From Volutella citrinella (taxonomy: Eukaryota > Ascomycota > Sordariomycetes > Hypocreales > Nectriaceae), in contig JAWZSP010000006.1 in assembly GCA_034401135.1 (NCBI GenBank), forward strand, positions 4,278,001 through 4,342,000: 64,000 nt of DNA, in the 5' to 3' direction. The position numbers and the translations under genes were made by a program. Below, piece by piece: positions 32,772 through 44,991 of this stretch (position 1 is the stretch's first letter; every line of letters begins with the position of its first letter). The notes beneath the pieces are model-generated. The model was not told the DNA's origin. It did not search any database and was given only the letters and a program-made list of their open reading frames with translations.

Positions 32772-33277
32772 GATGGGTGATGTGTTTCGAGGCAAGGTCT
32801 GTCAAGGTGGAGAAGCTCTTCGGTCGGGCGACAAGGTCGAGATGGGTAATGGCTTATACAGGTAGAACTAGAGATGCGCTCCGTGTCTTGGACTCTTTAT
32901 CATGGACGCGACGGCGAGGACGGCTGCGAGCCCGGGTCCGGGATGGTCAAGATTTGGCCAAGTTGATTGCCCTTTGCGGGGAAGCGGGGGCACTAGCCCG
33001 TCACTATCGCACCGGAGCCGACTCCCCGGTGCCGTTAGTGCACCGTCTCACCCGCTGTGTCGGATGTCAGATGTCGGGTGTCGGGTGTCGGCTTGCACAT
33101 GGAAGACAAGACATCAATTGATAGAGGCTGCTTGGCAAACAAACAAATATTAATCATTAATGTTTAGCGGACCAATAACTGTGGTAATGGCTCACTGATG
33201 CGATTGAGGAATAGACGTACACCTTTCTGATGTTTCCAATTCTGCGGAGCATATGTAGGTCGTGTTCAGTTTTTTAG
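32772..33277. other. Intergenic region upstream of lamB-like gene
   Basis: This is the promoter of the LamB-like gene and the 3' flank of the aldo-keto reductase. It holds tandem CGG-N2-CCG motifs and an imperfect GTCGGRTGTCRGG-type tandem repeat at about 33057-33092. No gene was seen. Confidence 0.55.
33013..33034. promoter_or_regulatory. Tandem CGG-N2-CCG motifs upstream of the lamB-like gene
   Basis: CGGAGCCG (33013-33020) and CGGTGCCG (33027-33034) lie 14 bp apart, about 245-260 bp upstream of the ATG. The geometry matches the CGGTTCCG sites of the amine oxidase module but the central dinucleotide differs. Chance is more likely here than for the longer palindromes. Confidence 0.3.
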
Positions 33278-34259
33278 TCATACACCCTCTAGCGATTGAA
33301 ACTCCTCTGCAAAGAACCTCCTCATCCGCCGGCCCTTGGACACAGCAGCAACAGCGTCCATTTCGGACTCACTAAGCTGAAAACGAGGTAACTCATCCAG
33401 GTAAAGGAGCAGTCTGTCCTTTTTGCTGCTGGTAGTCACCACTCGTGTATCTTGCTGCATTGCCCACTTCAGCAGAACAGACGATTCGCTGACACCATAT
33501 TTTTCTGACAGCTCTCGGCATACCTTGTCGACTGGACCTGGCTCAAGATGAGTCAAAGGAGCAAGGCACCCAAAAACCTCCATTGCAATGCCCTTTTCTC
33601 CAACGTATCGGCCCAGAGCAGACTGGTCCAAGTAGGCGTGCATCTCGACTTGGACGACTGCTGGTAGAATGGTCGCTGTTTCGAGTAGGCATTCAACGTG
33701 TTGCTCCATGAAGCTGGAGACTCCAATATTAAGCGCGAGACCATTCTTGAAGCACATCTCCATTTTTCTCCACGCGTCTTGTAGGTGTGAAGGGGATTTG
33801 GCGTAGAACGGGGCATGGATCAGGTACCTGGCAGGGTCAGCAATACTGGTCGGATCAAGACGGAGGCATGTCTTCTTGTACATACATGTCTATATATGGC
33901 GTATCCATGTTTCTCAGGCTATTTATTAGCGCTGTTTCCGGATCATCGAGATTGAGAGTCTTGGTGGTGAGAAAGATGTCGGCTCTCGGAACACCAGATT
34001 CCTTGAGCGCGATGCCCAGCTCTGGCTCATTGTTATATACTGGAATATGTGGTCAAGACGCCGTTGGATTCAAGGAAAATTCTTTGGTCTTGAAACACTT
34101 ACACTGCGCCGCGTCAATGTGCCTGTATCCCACCTTCAAGGCCGTCTTGATCCCTTGGACAATGGCATCATCTGTGCCTTGGCGGTTCGCATCAAACCAA
34201 TGTGTTCCCACCCCAAAGGCCAGAGGAAAGGGCGCAATTGACGCTGCCGGATGTTGCAT
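33278..34259 (-). CDS. Aldo-keto reductase
   Basis: 286 residues in three exons: 34259-34103, 34039-33886 and 33827-33278. A TIM-barrel NADPH-dependent oxidoreductase. The catalytic tetrad is readable: Asp in VGYRHIDAAQ, Tyr in LYNNEPELG, Lys in TTK, and His in YLIHAPFY. Both introns are required to rebuild AAQLYNNEPEL and YIDMYLIHAP. Members reduce aldehydes or ketones to alcohols. In this context it could act on the aldehyde released by the neighbouring amine oxidase, but no substrate is encoded in the motif. Length is typical of single-domain fungal AKRs. Confidence 0.88.
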
Positions 34260-35443
34260 GGTAGTGCCCTCTGCTACTTGATATCCGTCTCATGGAAGCA
34301 GGATCGTCGTCCCGTCAAAGAAGTGTGATATGAGCCTCCATCGCGTGTCCGAGTATGCCTACAACCTATATCTCGGATGTGATCCGACCGACCGAAACAT
34401 CCCCAATCACTACTCTCGCACTTGTCTACAAAGCCAGCACTCACTCTATCAAACAGGCTCATGTTAATCGACTGTAGCCACTCCATCGAAAGAAACCCTG
34501 TGGTTTCTTATCGCTTAGCGAGGTATGGGTGGCCCACCGGAGATAAGCAGTGGCCGGAGCTCGGCCCGCGGCCTGGGATGTCGGGGTCACAGCAATCTTG
34601 GAAACATCGACGGAAATCATGGATGCCTCAGGTCAGTAAATTCATTAACGTAGCCACGGGTAGATCCTAGCATAGCAATCTGCTCCCATGTTGAGCAGAG
34701 ACATCAGACATTGTCGTCCCGCCGTCAGATTCGTGCTACCTAGACTTCCTTTCACCCGTCTCTTTACATATTGGACAAATAATTATGCACTGTCCTCCAA
34801 CTTGTTCAAACCTGTTCGACTTTCGAAGAGCCATCTCGTACAGGGTATTACCGAAGCTTCAATGCCTCGTGTGGTCCACCGCAGCGGTGTTGTGTTTTGC
34901 TCAGATAGTACAGACTACATCGGGGTTCCCGTCGAGTAATTCGTGTTTTGTCGGACACATATTCGCCAAGAAAAGGACCCCAGTCCCAGTAGAAGAGATG
35001 ACCTTGTCACAGGCAAGGGGTATCGTTGATCAATATGAAGCTGAGTCGCTTGCTGGAGTCTGGTCCCCAGAACTGAGGCCGATTCGGGGCATTTGGGCTC
35101 GAGGTGCACCGTACCCCGCGTTTTCATTCCTGGGGCGTGTGGAGCCGTCTCGTGGCCAAGATAAAGGCCTCTGAACTACGCCCGTCCTGGTGACTCTTAT
35201 CTAACTAGTCTCTCTCTCGACCATTCAGCTGTTGCCTTGCCTCCCCTAACTTCGGAGGAGACCCGGCCGGTATCTTGACCAGACATCTCGACGGGGACAG
35301 TCAGGCCACTGCACCATGCACCATGTAACACGATGACACGGCCGCGCTATATATCAATCGCAGACCTTCCTTGCCGCAGTCGGATCAGCATACAACCCAA
35401 TTAGCAGTTTCAATCCCTTCACCCTGCCACCATCCGTCGCAAA
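34260..35443. promoter_or_regulatory. Divergent promoter between aldo-keto reductase and Dal5-type permease
   Basis: This 1.18-kb region has no supported gene. A TATATAT element (35348-35354) lies about 95 bp upstream of the permease start, and a CCGGCCGG octamer lies near 35263-35270. GATA tetramers occur but cannot be scored without statistics. Confidence 0.5.
35348..35354 (+). promoter_or_regulatory. TATA-like element of the Dal5-type permease
   Basis: TATATAT lies about 95 bp upstream of the ATG at 35444, a usual distance for fungal genes. Confidence 0.4.
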
Positions 35444-37295
35444 ATGGCCGACAAGGACGTCAAAGCCGACACCTCGGATGTCAAAGACCTGGAAGTTGAG
35501 ATGACCAACAAGCCCTCAATTGACGATGTCCAGGAGGGCACAGTCGATGTATCCACCGAATACTCCGCACAGTACTACCGGAGGCTGCTCTGGAAGATTG
35601 ACCTCTGGCTTCTGCCATTGATGTGGGTCTGCTACGGCACTCAACAGACCGACAAGACCTCCCTCAGTGTCCAGGCCGTCTTTGGCATCCGCGAAGACAC
35701 TGGCCTGGTTGGGGAGCAGTTCAACTGGCTAAGCACCGTCTTCTACTTGTCCTACATGGTCTGCGAGGCCCCTGGAAACTGGCTGATGCAGAAGTGCCAC
35801 ACCGGCAAGTTTCTGTCCATTGTTATGGTTCTTTGGGGTGTCGTTGTGCTCTGCATTGCCTTTGCCAAGAACTTTACCCACCTCATGATTCTTCGAACGT
35901 TCCAGGGCGCCCTGGAATGCACAATCTCGCCTACATTCATGTTGATCACGGGTGCATGGTATACATCTCAGGAACACACCCTTCGTTCGCTCATATGGGG
36001 CACCTCTAACGCTGGAATGAACATTCTTGCCGGCTTGAGCATGTATGGCATTGGTCTGCATGCTCAGAAGAACCCAGACGGCCTGGCTGCGGTGAGTTGT
36101 TCAATCTTAATCATTGTGTCGTCAACACGAGCTAATGCAACCCATGCAGTGGAAGGGCATCTCGTTTCTGCTTGGTGCGCTGACCATTACTTGCGGAATT
36201 CTCGTCTGGTTTGTTCTTGGAACGCCTCGTGAGGTCCGGTGGTTGAGTGAGGATGAAAAGCGCGCTGCAATCGCCAGAGTCGTTGCCAACCAAACGGGAT
36301 CCGATCGCGAACAGCGGTCCGAGTTCAAGTGGGACCAGGTCTGGAGCACCTTCAGAGGTACGTTTGACCGTTCATACCCTACAGAATTCTACACCCCTCT
36401 ACGTATAAATGCTAACTTGAGAACATAAGACCCCCAGACATACTTCTTCTTCTTCGTTACTATCATCAACGCCCTGCCCAACGGTGCCAACACTACGTTT
36501 TCGAAGCTCATCTGGAAATCGTTCGGCTTCACACCACTTGAAACACTTCTCAAGGGCTCAACTCCATACTACTGCGTGAGCATTGTCTGGTTTTTGGTTG
36601 TCGGATTTGTCACAATGAAGAAGCCAAACCTTCGATGTATGTGGCGCCTAGCGGGCGTATTTGCCAGACTCCCAGCTAACGAATGCAGTTCTCATGATGA
36701 TGTTCTCCCTTGTGCCGGCATTTTCGGGTATGATGGCGTTGGCATTCTTGCCTCAAAACAGCATGAAGTGGACAAGATGGGGGATGTACATCTTGCAAGT
36801 GTTTGGGTCGCTCCCTGGACTGAGTAAGTCAACCAATAACTTGTTCATCCTGTCATCCCACCCGCCTGCTAACGCGACCAGTGATCTGGACATTCTTGCC
36901 CTCCAACGTGGCAGGCCGAACCAAGAAGACCGTCACGGCCACAATCCTTTTCATCGCTTATTGCGTGGGTAATGCAGTCGGCGCGCAAATGTTCATTGCT
37001 TCCGACGCCCCGCGATACATCCGCGGCCTTACCGCTTGTGCTGTGCTGTATTGTGTCGAGTTTTGCAGCATGGCAATCTGGCGCTTCTATTGTGAGTGGC
37101 TCTAAACCATGAATTGACTACCATTGGCCTAGCCAAACTGACTTGTTGGTCGCAGACATTTGGGAAAACCGCCGCCGAGCAAAGTTGATTCGAGAGCAGG
37201 GCATCTCCGAGGAAGAGAGCCAGAGGATCGGAAAGGAGAACGCAGAGGCGGATATGACGGATCGGGAGAACATTCACTTCAAGTACAAGTACTAA
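35444..37295 (+). CDS. MFS permease, Dal5/allantoate (anion:cation symporter) family
   Basis: 515 residues in six exons: 35444-36091, 36150-36357, 36430-36636, 36689-36823, 36882-37091 and 37156-37295. Plasma-membrane H+ symporter family that imports organic anions such as allantoate, ureidosuccinate, vitamins and aromatic acids. The hydrophilic leader is followed by YYRRLLWKIDLWLLPLMWVC, a Dal5-family hallmark, then about twelve hydrophobic segments; QEHTLRSLIWGTSNAGMNIL and IWENRRRAKL near the end also fit. Surrounding genes suggest it imports the nitrogenous or aromatic compound handled by the cluster. A second family member lies at 56090-57834. Confidence 0.9.
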
Positions 37296-37817
37296 TCAGG
37301 AATGTTGAATGGTGGTTGACGGCGGATGCGGGTTTTATCTTTGGTTGCCATGCTCATCCCATGTCTGTATAGCTAGCCCAACAAGCCTACACAAGGGATC
37401 AAGGCGGGCACTGTGAATCCCAACCTCAGCAAGTAATTGAATTAGATATTTGAGCGATGGAGCCACTATGCAAGTTCTTTGGGCTGCATTGCGCCGACCA
37501 ACTGAGTACCAAGCAGCATGAGGTGCTGTATCCTCGCACTGATGGCCATCATGTGTTCTGCCCAGTGCTCCATGGTCGCTTTAATATTTTGTGGGTAGTC
37601 ACGGAACTACTCCGCATATCATGTATGGCTTTTCCCCTGGGCTAGATGCATTTATATCGTCCTGACGTGAGTTGCGCTTTTACACGTCTCTGAGCTGGTC
37701 CAACTCGATGTCAAGTTTGCTCATTGCTGTTGCTCTCTCTATAGCGCGATAAACTGCACATCAAGCTCCATATGTGTGCCAATCTTACAACATTCTCTGC
37801 TTGGCTACGCACTTTAT
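37296..37817. other. Convergent 3' flank, no gene seen
   Basis: Convergent terminator space between the permease and the carboxylesterase. It is AT-rich toward 37820. Confidence 0.5.
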
Positions 37818-39541
37818 TCAGATCTCGTCGCCGCTAAATATTCTGCCTATTCTGATCAAATTGCTCCAACGTTCATCCTTTTGTATCCCAATCACACCAT
37901 CTCCATTAATAACTTTCATATCCTCCACGGTCTGGGTCCCATAGTCGAAATCGTAGTTGTTGACAAACGCTACTAAAATTTGAATCCATTGTTCCATCAG
38001 CGCCCGCTCTTTCGGTGTTGGCCCGTATTGAATGGAAAAACTGTTCGCTCAAGTCACTACAAATACTTTCCCGTCTTGCAAGCGGTCACTTACTTCCAGA
38101 AAGGTTTGTCCATTGCATGGGCAACGCCATATGACATTGGAGCGACAGACTCATCAATGAATGATAGCCTGTAAGCGATCTGATAGCGCCAGATATTCCG
38201 CATACTGACGCCATTGGCTTCAAGATTCTTCGCCAGTGCTCGTGAGGGCGCTCGGACTTGCCCATCGGATACAATGTTGCCTAGAATTGAAGACATCGTT
38301 AGCAAGGAGAAACAGAAGATAACGGAGCCAGCCAAGCTGAACTCACCAAAGAGGGTTTTCCACGAGGCCAAATCGCTGGACTGTAGCAGCGAATAGCACT
38401 TGATTGCCCTCTCAGCAACTTCCGGAGCATAGTAGTTTGTGACCTGAAGCTTCAACGCCTCCAACGTTGCCTCCGCCGGACTATTGTACGTCGAGTACAG
38501 CGTCTCTTCGTTAGACACCTCGCCAATAAGGATCTTGTACTGTCTCTTGGTGAACTCGTTGGCAAAGTCTTTGCTCTGGAGGTAGTCCATCAGCCCGACA
38601 CTGATGAAACGATTGTCGGTTGCCGGACGGAAGGTGTGGTGCTTGAGATTGGGAATGGCGTTCGTGAGGTCTTCTGCGCTTATTTTTCGCAAAAGATCAA
38701 GTTTCTCTTTTGCACCTAGCGCTGTGTCAATGCTAAAGCTGTCGCAGACCTCTTCAAACTGCTCCTGAGCATCCTTCAATGACTTGGGCTGTGCAGGAAT
38801 TGCGTTCGAGTCCATAAACACGCGTCGAAACAATGAAGCGTCGGTGCCTGCTGTGCGGAATTCATAACACATTTGGGCTTCAACACTGTAGGCTCCCGCG
38901 CTGCGACCAGCAAGAGTGATATTGTTTGGGTCTCCCCCAAACAAGGAGATGTTCTCCTTGACCCATTCCGCCGCCATGCGCTGGTCCCACAGACCAAAGT
39001 TTCCTCCAGAGTCGCCATTGGCTTCTTCGATATCCTGCCCGGCAAGGAAGCCAAATATGTTCAAGCGGTAGCCAATAGCAACCACAATGGCATTAAGCCC
39101 ACCAGTGGAAATCAGCTCAGTTGGGTCCATGCCGGGTTCCTGTGACGGGTCACCCATCTGGAACCAACCTCCATGCAGCCACAGCATAACGGGCCACTTC
39201 TTCTCGTTGGAGTTGGCGACTGGCGTCCAGATATTGACAAACAGGCAATCCTCGCTGTATGAGCCGGATCCGCCCTCAGCCTTGCCCACATGGAAGGCCT
39301 TCTGTGGACAGACGGCTTTGAACTTTGTCGCATCATAGGGACCTCCAGTTCCGTCTTCGTACTTGAAACTCGACGGAAGTGGTCGGGGCTTGCGCCAGCG
39401 ATGTTCTCCTGTGGGCGGCAGAGCATATGGTACGCCGGCATATCGACGGGATTGGTTGTTGAATTGAATGCCACGGATGGTGCCTTTTTCGCCTAGACTC
39501 AGGTCAAAGGGCTTTTCGTTGTATGAAATGGTGTTTCCCAT
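37818..39541 (-). CDS. Type-B carboxylesterase/lipase
   Basis: 534 residues in three exons: 39541-38347, 38280-38094 and 38040-37818. An alpha/beta hydrolase of the cholinesterase-like family. YAGVPYALPPTGEHRWRKP, SEDCLFVNIWTP, PVMLWLHGGWFQMG (oxyanion hole) and NITLAGRSAGAYS with the nucleophile Ser are all present. The first intron (66 nt) has no stop and is a multiple of three; removing it restores the conserved SDGQVRAPSRALA. The last exon supplies the C-terminal helix region (TPKERALMEQWIQILVAFVN) and extends the gene 0.27 kb beyond the long open frame. No signal peptide is evident, so it is probably intracellular. It hydrolyses carboxylic esters or amides. It diverges from the aminotransferase at 39949. 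Confidence 0.9.
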
Positions 39542-39948
39542 TATGAAGATGGCTGATGTGGCGCAGCATAAATTATCGCCAGAGTGCGAATGAGGTCTGG
39601 TAGCTTCGTAATCGGCGGGATGATCGCGGTGTAGTAATTACGTCGTAGCCCGGAGATATCCTCCGGGATCCGGATATCCTATGATACCATAATGCAGGCG
39701 ATATCGGCTTGGGCAATCATCTTTTGGTCAGACATTAGCGGGACCCCACCCTTGATGGTGGGGAGGAGGAGTGTCTGCCCCGCTGGCTCGGCCGGATCTC
39801 AAGCCGAGAATTCTCTGCGGTTATCTCCGGCCGGAACACTTCCTAACCGCATTTATTATCCTAGTCGATACGCAGATGATTGACCCGAGGGCAAACTTGA
39901 TAGCACCATTCATTGACGCCACTGGAAATATTCCAATACATCATCATC
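39542..39948. promoter_or_regulatory. Divergent promoter of carboxylesterase and aminotransferase
   Basis: A 407-bp region dense in palindromes: CCCGGAG-ATATC-CTCCGGG at 39649-39667 (seven-base perfect arms, CGG-N9-CCG), GGATATCC just after it, TCGGCCGGA at 39788-39796 and TCCGGCCGGA at 39826-39835. These are candidate sites for the regulator at 41859-44455. Function is inferred. Confidence 0.55.
39649..39667. promoter_or_regulatory. 19-bp palindrome CCCGGAG-N5-CTCCGGG
   Basis: Perfect seven-base arms, 108-126 bp upstream of the carboxylesterase ATG and about 285 bp upstream of the aminotransferase ATG. Confidence 0.5.
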
Positions 39949-41820
39949 ATGGGCAGTATCAACTATAAACAAGAGCCGGTGGATCTCAGCCATCACATCA
40001 ACACGAAGAGCAAGTCTCGTCACCCCTCACCTTTGAAGGACATTATCAAGTTTATGGGATACGATGGAATGATAAGCTTGGCGGGAGGTATGTTAAAAGG
40101 GGCAAGTGTGGGTTTCTCTCGACTAAGCACACTCACTACAGGTCTACCTCACCCTTCGCTGTTCCCCATCGAGAGGGCTAGATATGACTGCCTCCCCCCT
40201 TTGTCATCCGCCTCCAACGGTGCGCCCGAGAGCGAGTGCGTGAGCTTGGATCTTGGCCGCGGATCTTCCCCGGGCGATCTTGATCTTACTCAATTCTTGC
40301 AATATGGTACGATATCACCAAGTCAATATTTTTCCTTTATCTGACCCGAATCTAGGATCTGGAGCTGGCAACAAAGAGCTTGTGAATCTCGCAGGAGCCT
40401 TGACAGAGCAAGTTCACAATCCACCGAGTGAATACAACTGCCTACTGCACCCGGGTAATACAAATGCATGGTCAAAAGTAGTTGGGCTGCTATGCGAAGA
40501 CAACGACTTTGTCATTGTGGAAGAGTTCACCTACCCGTCCGCACAGGCACTGTGGATTCCTCTCGGAATTAAGGCCGTCCCTGTGTCGGCTGACGCAGAA
40601 GGCATACTAGCAACGAGTCTGCGCACACTCCTAGAAACTTGGGACGAGAAAGCCCGAGGAGCGAGACGACCCAGGGTGTAAGAGTTGCCTCCTAGCATTT
40701 TACGTCTGGTTCTACCGTTGCTGATGCCAAGTAAAGGCTCTATCTCGTCTCCGTCGGCTCAAATCCCACGGGCATCACGACATCTCTGCGCAGACGCAGG
40801 GAAATTTACGCTCTTTGTGTCGAGTTCGGTTAGTGGCCACTAGACGCTGCGTCTTATTCTGTTTGTTAATCCTTTTTCAGACATTATCATTGTCGAGGAC
40901 GATCCGTATTACTTTTTGCAGTATCCTGGGTACTCCCCACAAGACGAAGAGCCCTCATTCCGACCAGTATCCAACGAACAATTCTTATCCTCGCTTGTGC
41001 CGTCATTTCTGTCCATGGACACACAAGGGCGTGTCATTCGCCTCGAATCATTCTCCAAGACGCTCTTTCCCGGCCTGAGGCTGGGATATTTCATCGCGAA
41101 CCCCACATTTACCGAAAGACTACTTCGAGCAACAGAAGTAGAGACTCAGGATCCCGCAGGACTAAGTCAAGCGTTCACTCTGGCCCTTTTCCAAAAATGG
41201 GGCATCGACGGCTATCTGAAGTGGTTGCAGCAGTTGCAATTCCAATACAAGACCCGTCGGGATTGGTTGGTCTCAGCATTTTACGACCAGTTCACGGTCC
41301 TCCCTGCTGCAAAGTCGCCATTGCCCAAGGCGCAGGGTTATGTAGCCTGCGTCAAGAGCAAGGACGATGGTGTGCTGCGGCCCATCTTCAGCTTTGTGGA
41401 TCCGGAGGCAGGTATGTTTGTCTGGGCAAAGTTTTACTTTGATTCCATTCCTCGTTTCGTCGAACTCGAGAGTCGGGGGCTCGAAGACCCCGAGCGTGCT
41501 TTCGCGCAAGAGGTGTGGGAGGCATTGGTAGAAGAGCTTGTTCTCCTCACACCTGGGTCGTACTATCACGCCTGGCAAGGTCCTGATAAAGTGTCGACAA
41601 AGGCCAGAGGTGCAGATCCGAGATCTGCCTACTTCAGGTTCTCTTTTGCAACCCCAACGGTAAGCAGACTGCCCAAATGGCTGCACGAGAATAACGCTGA
41701 TGACTTGGTAAACAGAAAGACCAGATTCACGAGGGTGTCAAGCGGGTGAGAAAAGTCACAGACAGGTATTGGGGATCAATCGGGAAGAATGATACATCCA
41801 TGCTGGACGTGCTTGTGTAG
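39949..41820 (+). CDS. Aromatic (Aro8/kynurenine-type) aminotransferase
   Basis: 533 residues in six exons: 39949-40087, 40142-40306, 40356-40677, 40737-40828, 40881-41659 and 41716-41820. PLP-dependent fold type I enzyme of the Aro8/AADAT group, converting aromatic or alpha-aminoadipate-type amino acids to keto acids. Landmarks are SRHPSPLKDIIKFMG, MISLAGGLPHPSLFP, YLVSVGSNPTG, IIIVEDDPYYFLQYPG, and SFSKTLFPGLRLGYF with the PLP-lysine. The last intron removes a tail without family resemblance and leaves FRFSFATPTKDQIHEGVKRV, as expected. It diverges from the carboxylesterase. No peroxisomal or mitochondrial signal is seen (ends VLV). Confidence 0.9.
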
Positions 41821-41858
41821 ATTTCATTGTAACACATCAGGTATTCCTGTATTGGACA

Positions 41859-44455
41859 TTATTTTTGACAGAAGGTGCCCCAGAAATTGTCATGCCCGTC
41901 GCCAGTGTCGTCCATGTTCAAAAAGTCGGGCATGGGCATGGAGAGTATGGCAGAGACTTGCTGCTCTAGGTCAAAGACTGACCCTTGCCGGCTCCGCGCA
42001 GATACTTCCAGCGTCTTCTCGATGATTGCCCTACCCCTGGAGGCCCCAGACCACGATGCCTCCAAGTCTCGCAGAAATCTCACGCACTTTTCTACATCAG
42101 GGTCAGTTTGTTCAGGCGATTGTTCTGTCGTCCACAAACTAGCCACACCAAACAAGTCAGCGACCACGGTAGTGACGGTACGCGAAGTATTTAGAGAAGC
42201 AATTTCTTACAGTGCTAGGCCGGATATTGTCAGATAATGCACTGACAGTGCCATGTAATGTGAAGGAGGCACAAAGTCCCTGACAAGTTCCGAGGCATTG
42301 ATACAACTACGTGCGGCACTGAGGAGATTTTTCACAGTCTGTAACTGACTGAATGAGTTCTTTCTGTGGGTAAAGGTCCTATGTTCATTTTAGTTTGATG
42401 TAGTCTTGAAAGTCAGGAGGGCAGCGCACCGGTAGAGCGTGACAAGTGTCCCTGCATGTATGACGAAGAGGATGACACACATTGTCAAAGACGGACTCCG
42501 TTCGAGGGCGCTGCTGAATATCCAATGTCAGCACCATCAGAAAGTCGGGAGGGAGGTGGAGAGCAGAGCATACTTGGCGCAGAAACGGATATCGTCGGGC
42601 AGATTGGTCAACCAGTCATCCAAGGCCTTTTCCAAGTCTTTGGCTATCCGCATCATTCTCTTCTGCCCCCCTGGTCTATTGAGGCTGGAAATTTGAGCCG
42701 GGGCTTGAAGATTATGGATTCTGCCAGCTATTTGACACAGTGCAGCGAAGGACAAGAAGCCGGACAAAGGCGATGGTCGTGATGCCAACAGTTGCCCTCG
42801 GGCTTCTTCTGGTGCGCCACAGAATGCCTCAATGTCCTCGTCCGGGATGTCCAGGGGCAAGTCGCAGCAGCAGTCGTTATCGTTGACCGCCATAGGCCGG
42901 CCTAGACATATTGAAGTCACCCTTCAAATACTTAGCAACAATCACTGGTTACGGTCGCGAGTCGGGAGGTTTAGACGTACTTGTCGAGGCAGTAGATGCT
43001 CCACCAGATTCGTCGAGACATTTCAGCTTCCAGGTTTGAGATACGAGAGTGGTCGTCTGGATGATCATGGGCGGGTGTCTGCCACAGTTAGAGGATGCAG
43101 CGTGTGTGGGAATACAGACAGAGCGACGCACAAGCCTACCAACATGCAAGCCAAGATCCTGCGCAGCCCTGACTGCCTGCCCAGCGAAATGCCAACTCGC
43201 CGACAACGTATTCCAACCCGAGCAACACATGGAAACCAGCGCCAGACACTGTGCCCTCTCTATTGTTGCCTCGCCAGTGGTGGAATAGTGCAGCAGCAGT
43301 GCCTTCTCGTAATACTCCAAGCCTGGAAAGGTTGCGATGTTGCCGTCGGAGGCAACCAAGCTCGATGCGCACGCACAGACAGCGAAGAAGACGGAGAGGA
43401 ACCGCGCATCCCTTGCGTTTTCCTTCCTAAACATGTAGAGGCGTCGGTATTGTTCGATAAAGTGAGGTTTATACAGGACCGGAAACGTATAGTGGAATTG
43501 GTCGAAATAGAGGCCGACAAGCATATCGGCGATGTAGCGCGGCGGCAGGTTCAGTTCGTCGGGTTTCGGGAGGTACGGTAAGGGGCGCCATCGCAGTCCA
43601 TGGGCAAAGAGCGGCATTTCGAGGATAGGTCCGTCTTTTACTGGGCTCGATCCGTCCTGTGTCACCGCGAAGGAGGTGGGGGATTCGGGATCCTTGTGTT
43701 GGGTCACGGTAAGGCTTTCAATTGCTTGAACCAACAATTCGTTGCTAGCACCACCAACAAATCTAGAAGCCAGTCAGCTACCACATGCTGCCTTGAGATG
43801 TCGAGCCACAGTGTCGCACCTGAGACTTCCGTATGAGTCTGGGACCAGTGAGCCGAAGACTCCAAGTGCTGGCTCATACTGGACAATAAGTTCAGTGGGC
43901 TCCTCTTCCTCGTCATCAGGGTCATCGGGGTCGGCGCCATTGGTTTCGGTGTCTTGGACATGGACCTCAGCGTCATCTTGAGACTGGTTTGGTGGCTCGT
44001 CGGATGGAGTGTTGGCGGCCAAATCATGAGGCGAAACTGATGAGGCGGAGTTTATGGAGCCCATGGTAGATTTCAAATGCTGCGAAGCTTGCTTCAGTCC
44101 CACAGAAGTATCCAACTCGCCGGGTAGTCTATCTAGCGCGCGAGTGAGATGACCAGTCAAGACCTCCAGCCTCTGGCACAAGGCGTCTAGCTGTTGGAAA
44201 CGGGCCTCGAACATGATGGCATAGCTACCAGGCTGTCAGCAACCCCAGGCGGGAAACAGAGAACGGATGGGACTGTGTGGCAGACCTGCGACTGCTAGCG
44301 GCGTTGTCATTGCTGCCCGGATACTCACAGATGGAGTCGCGCGAGCTGCAGTTGTGGCAAGGGTTGTTGCCATCGCATTTTACCTTTTTCCGACGGCACG
44401 TAATGCATGCTTGCCACACGCGGGGTGCAGCGCGGTCACCGGTGTCTGAACTCAT
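41859..44455 (-). CDS. Zn2Cys6 transcription factor with fungal-specific domain
   Basis: 717 residues in eight exons: 44455-44286, 44224-43820, 43762-43140, 43056-42981, 42921-42574, 42513-42430, 42378-42211 and 42138-41859. The zinc cluster uses Cys17, 20, 27, 33, 36 and 43 (CITCRRKKVKCDGNNPCHNC...C), followed by a short coiled coil (FQQLDALCQRLEVL) and an acidic stretch (DPDDPDDEEEEP). The fungal-specific domain shows PRYIADMLVGLYFDQFHYTFPVLYKPHF, SRRIWWSIYCLDK and CLGRPMAVND. The fourth exon's acceptor is uncertain: 43056 keeps phase with the GTAGGC donor, but an alternative pairing (acceptor near 43074) would add about six residues. It converges with the aminotransferase and probably controls the 39.5-46 kb group. 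Confidence 0.85.
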
Positions 44456-44991
44456 GACGATGATGTCCCAGAGGTTGTGCGCGACGGATGGTTGGGCTGG
44501 ACGAGGACGCTCAATGGCGGTGATGGATAGCTTTGCGATGAACCAGCTCCGCATGCACACGACATGCGACTCATGGCAGGAGTCGGGTTTACATTTGTGC
44601 GCCGACCATGCCGATGTAGGGTAGCGCAACCGCACGCGCCTCACTAGAGCAACGATTCATGACAGCATCCATATGACGTCACACCTGGAGTCGCAGCAAT
44701 GGAAGCTGGACATCTACAGACACGAGAGCGTCGCATAGCTGAAACATGGAATCAATTGAGAAATATCTCATCTCACAAGACCAAGTGATGGCCATCATGC
44801 CACCCAACCCCGCACAGATGCTCCCCACCGGCCGGCGCCAGAACCGTCCCCGACGATAAGCACGATTAGGATCCGGCCCGAGCTCCGGCCGAAGCATCTG
44901 CTGGACATTGGCCATACACTGTCTGCTAAATAGTTGCCATTTTTTGTGTACCTTCAATTAGACACAGTCTAGACACGGTCGCACAGAAACC
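44456..44991. promoter_or_regulatory. Divergent promoter between regulator and second aldolase
   Basis: This 536-bp region separates the divergent starts at 44455 and 44992. A CTCCGGCCG/CCGGC-rich patch lies at 44832-44890. No gene was seen. Confidence 0.5.
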
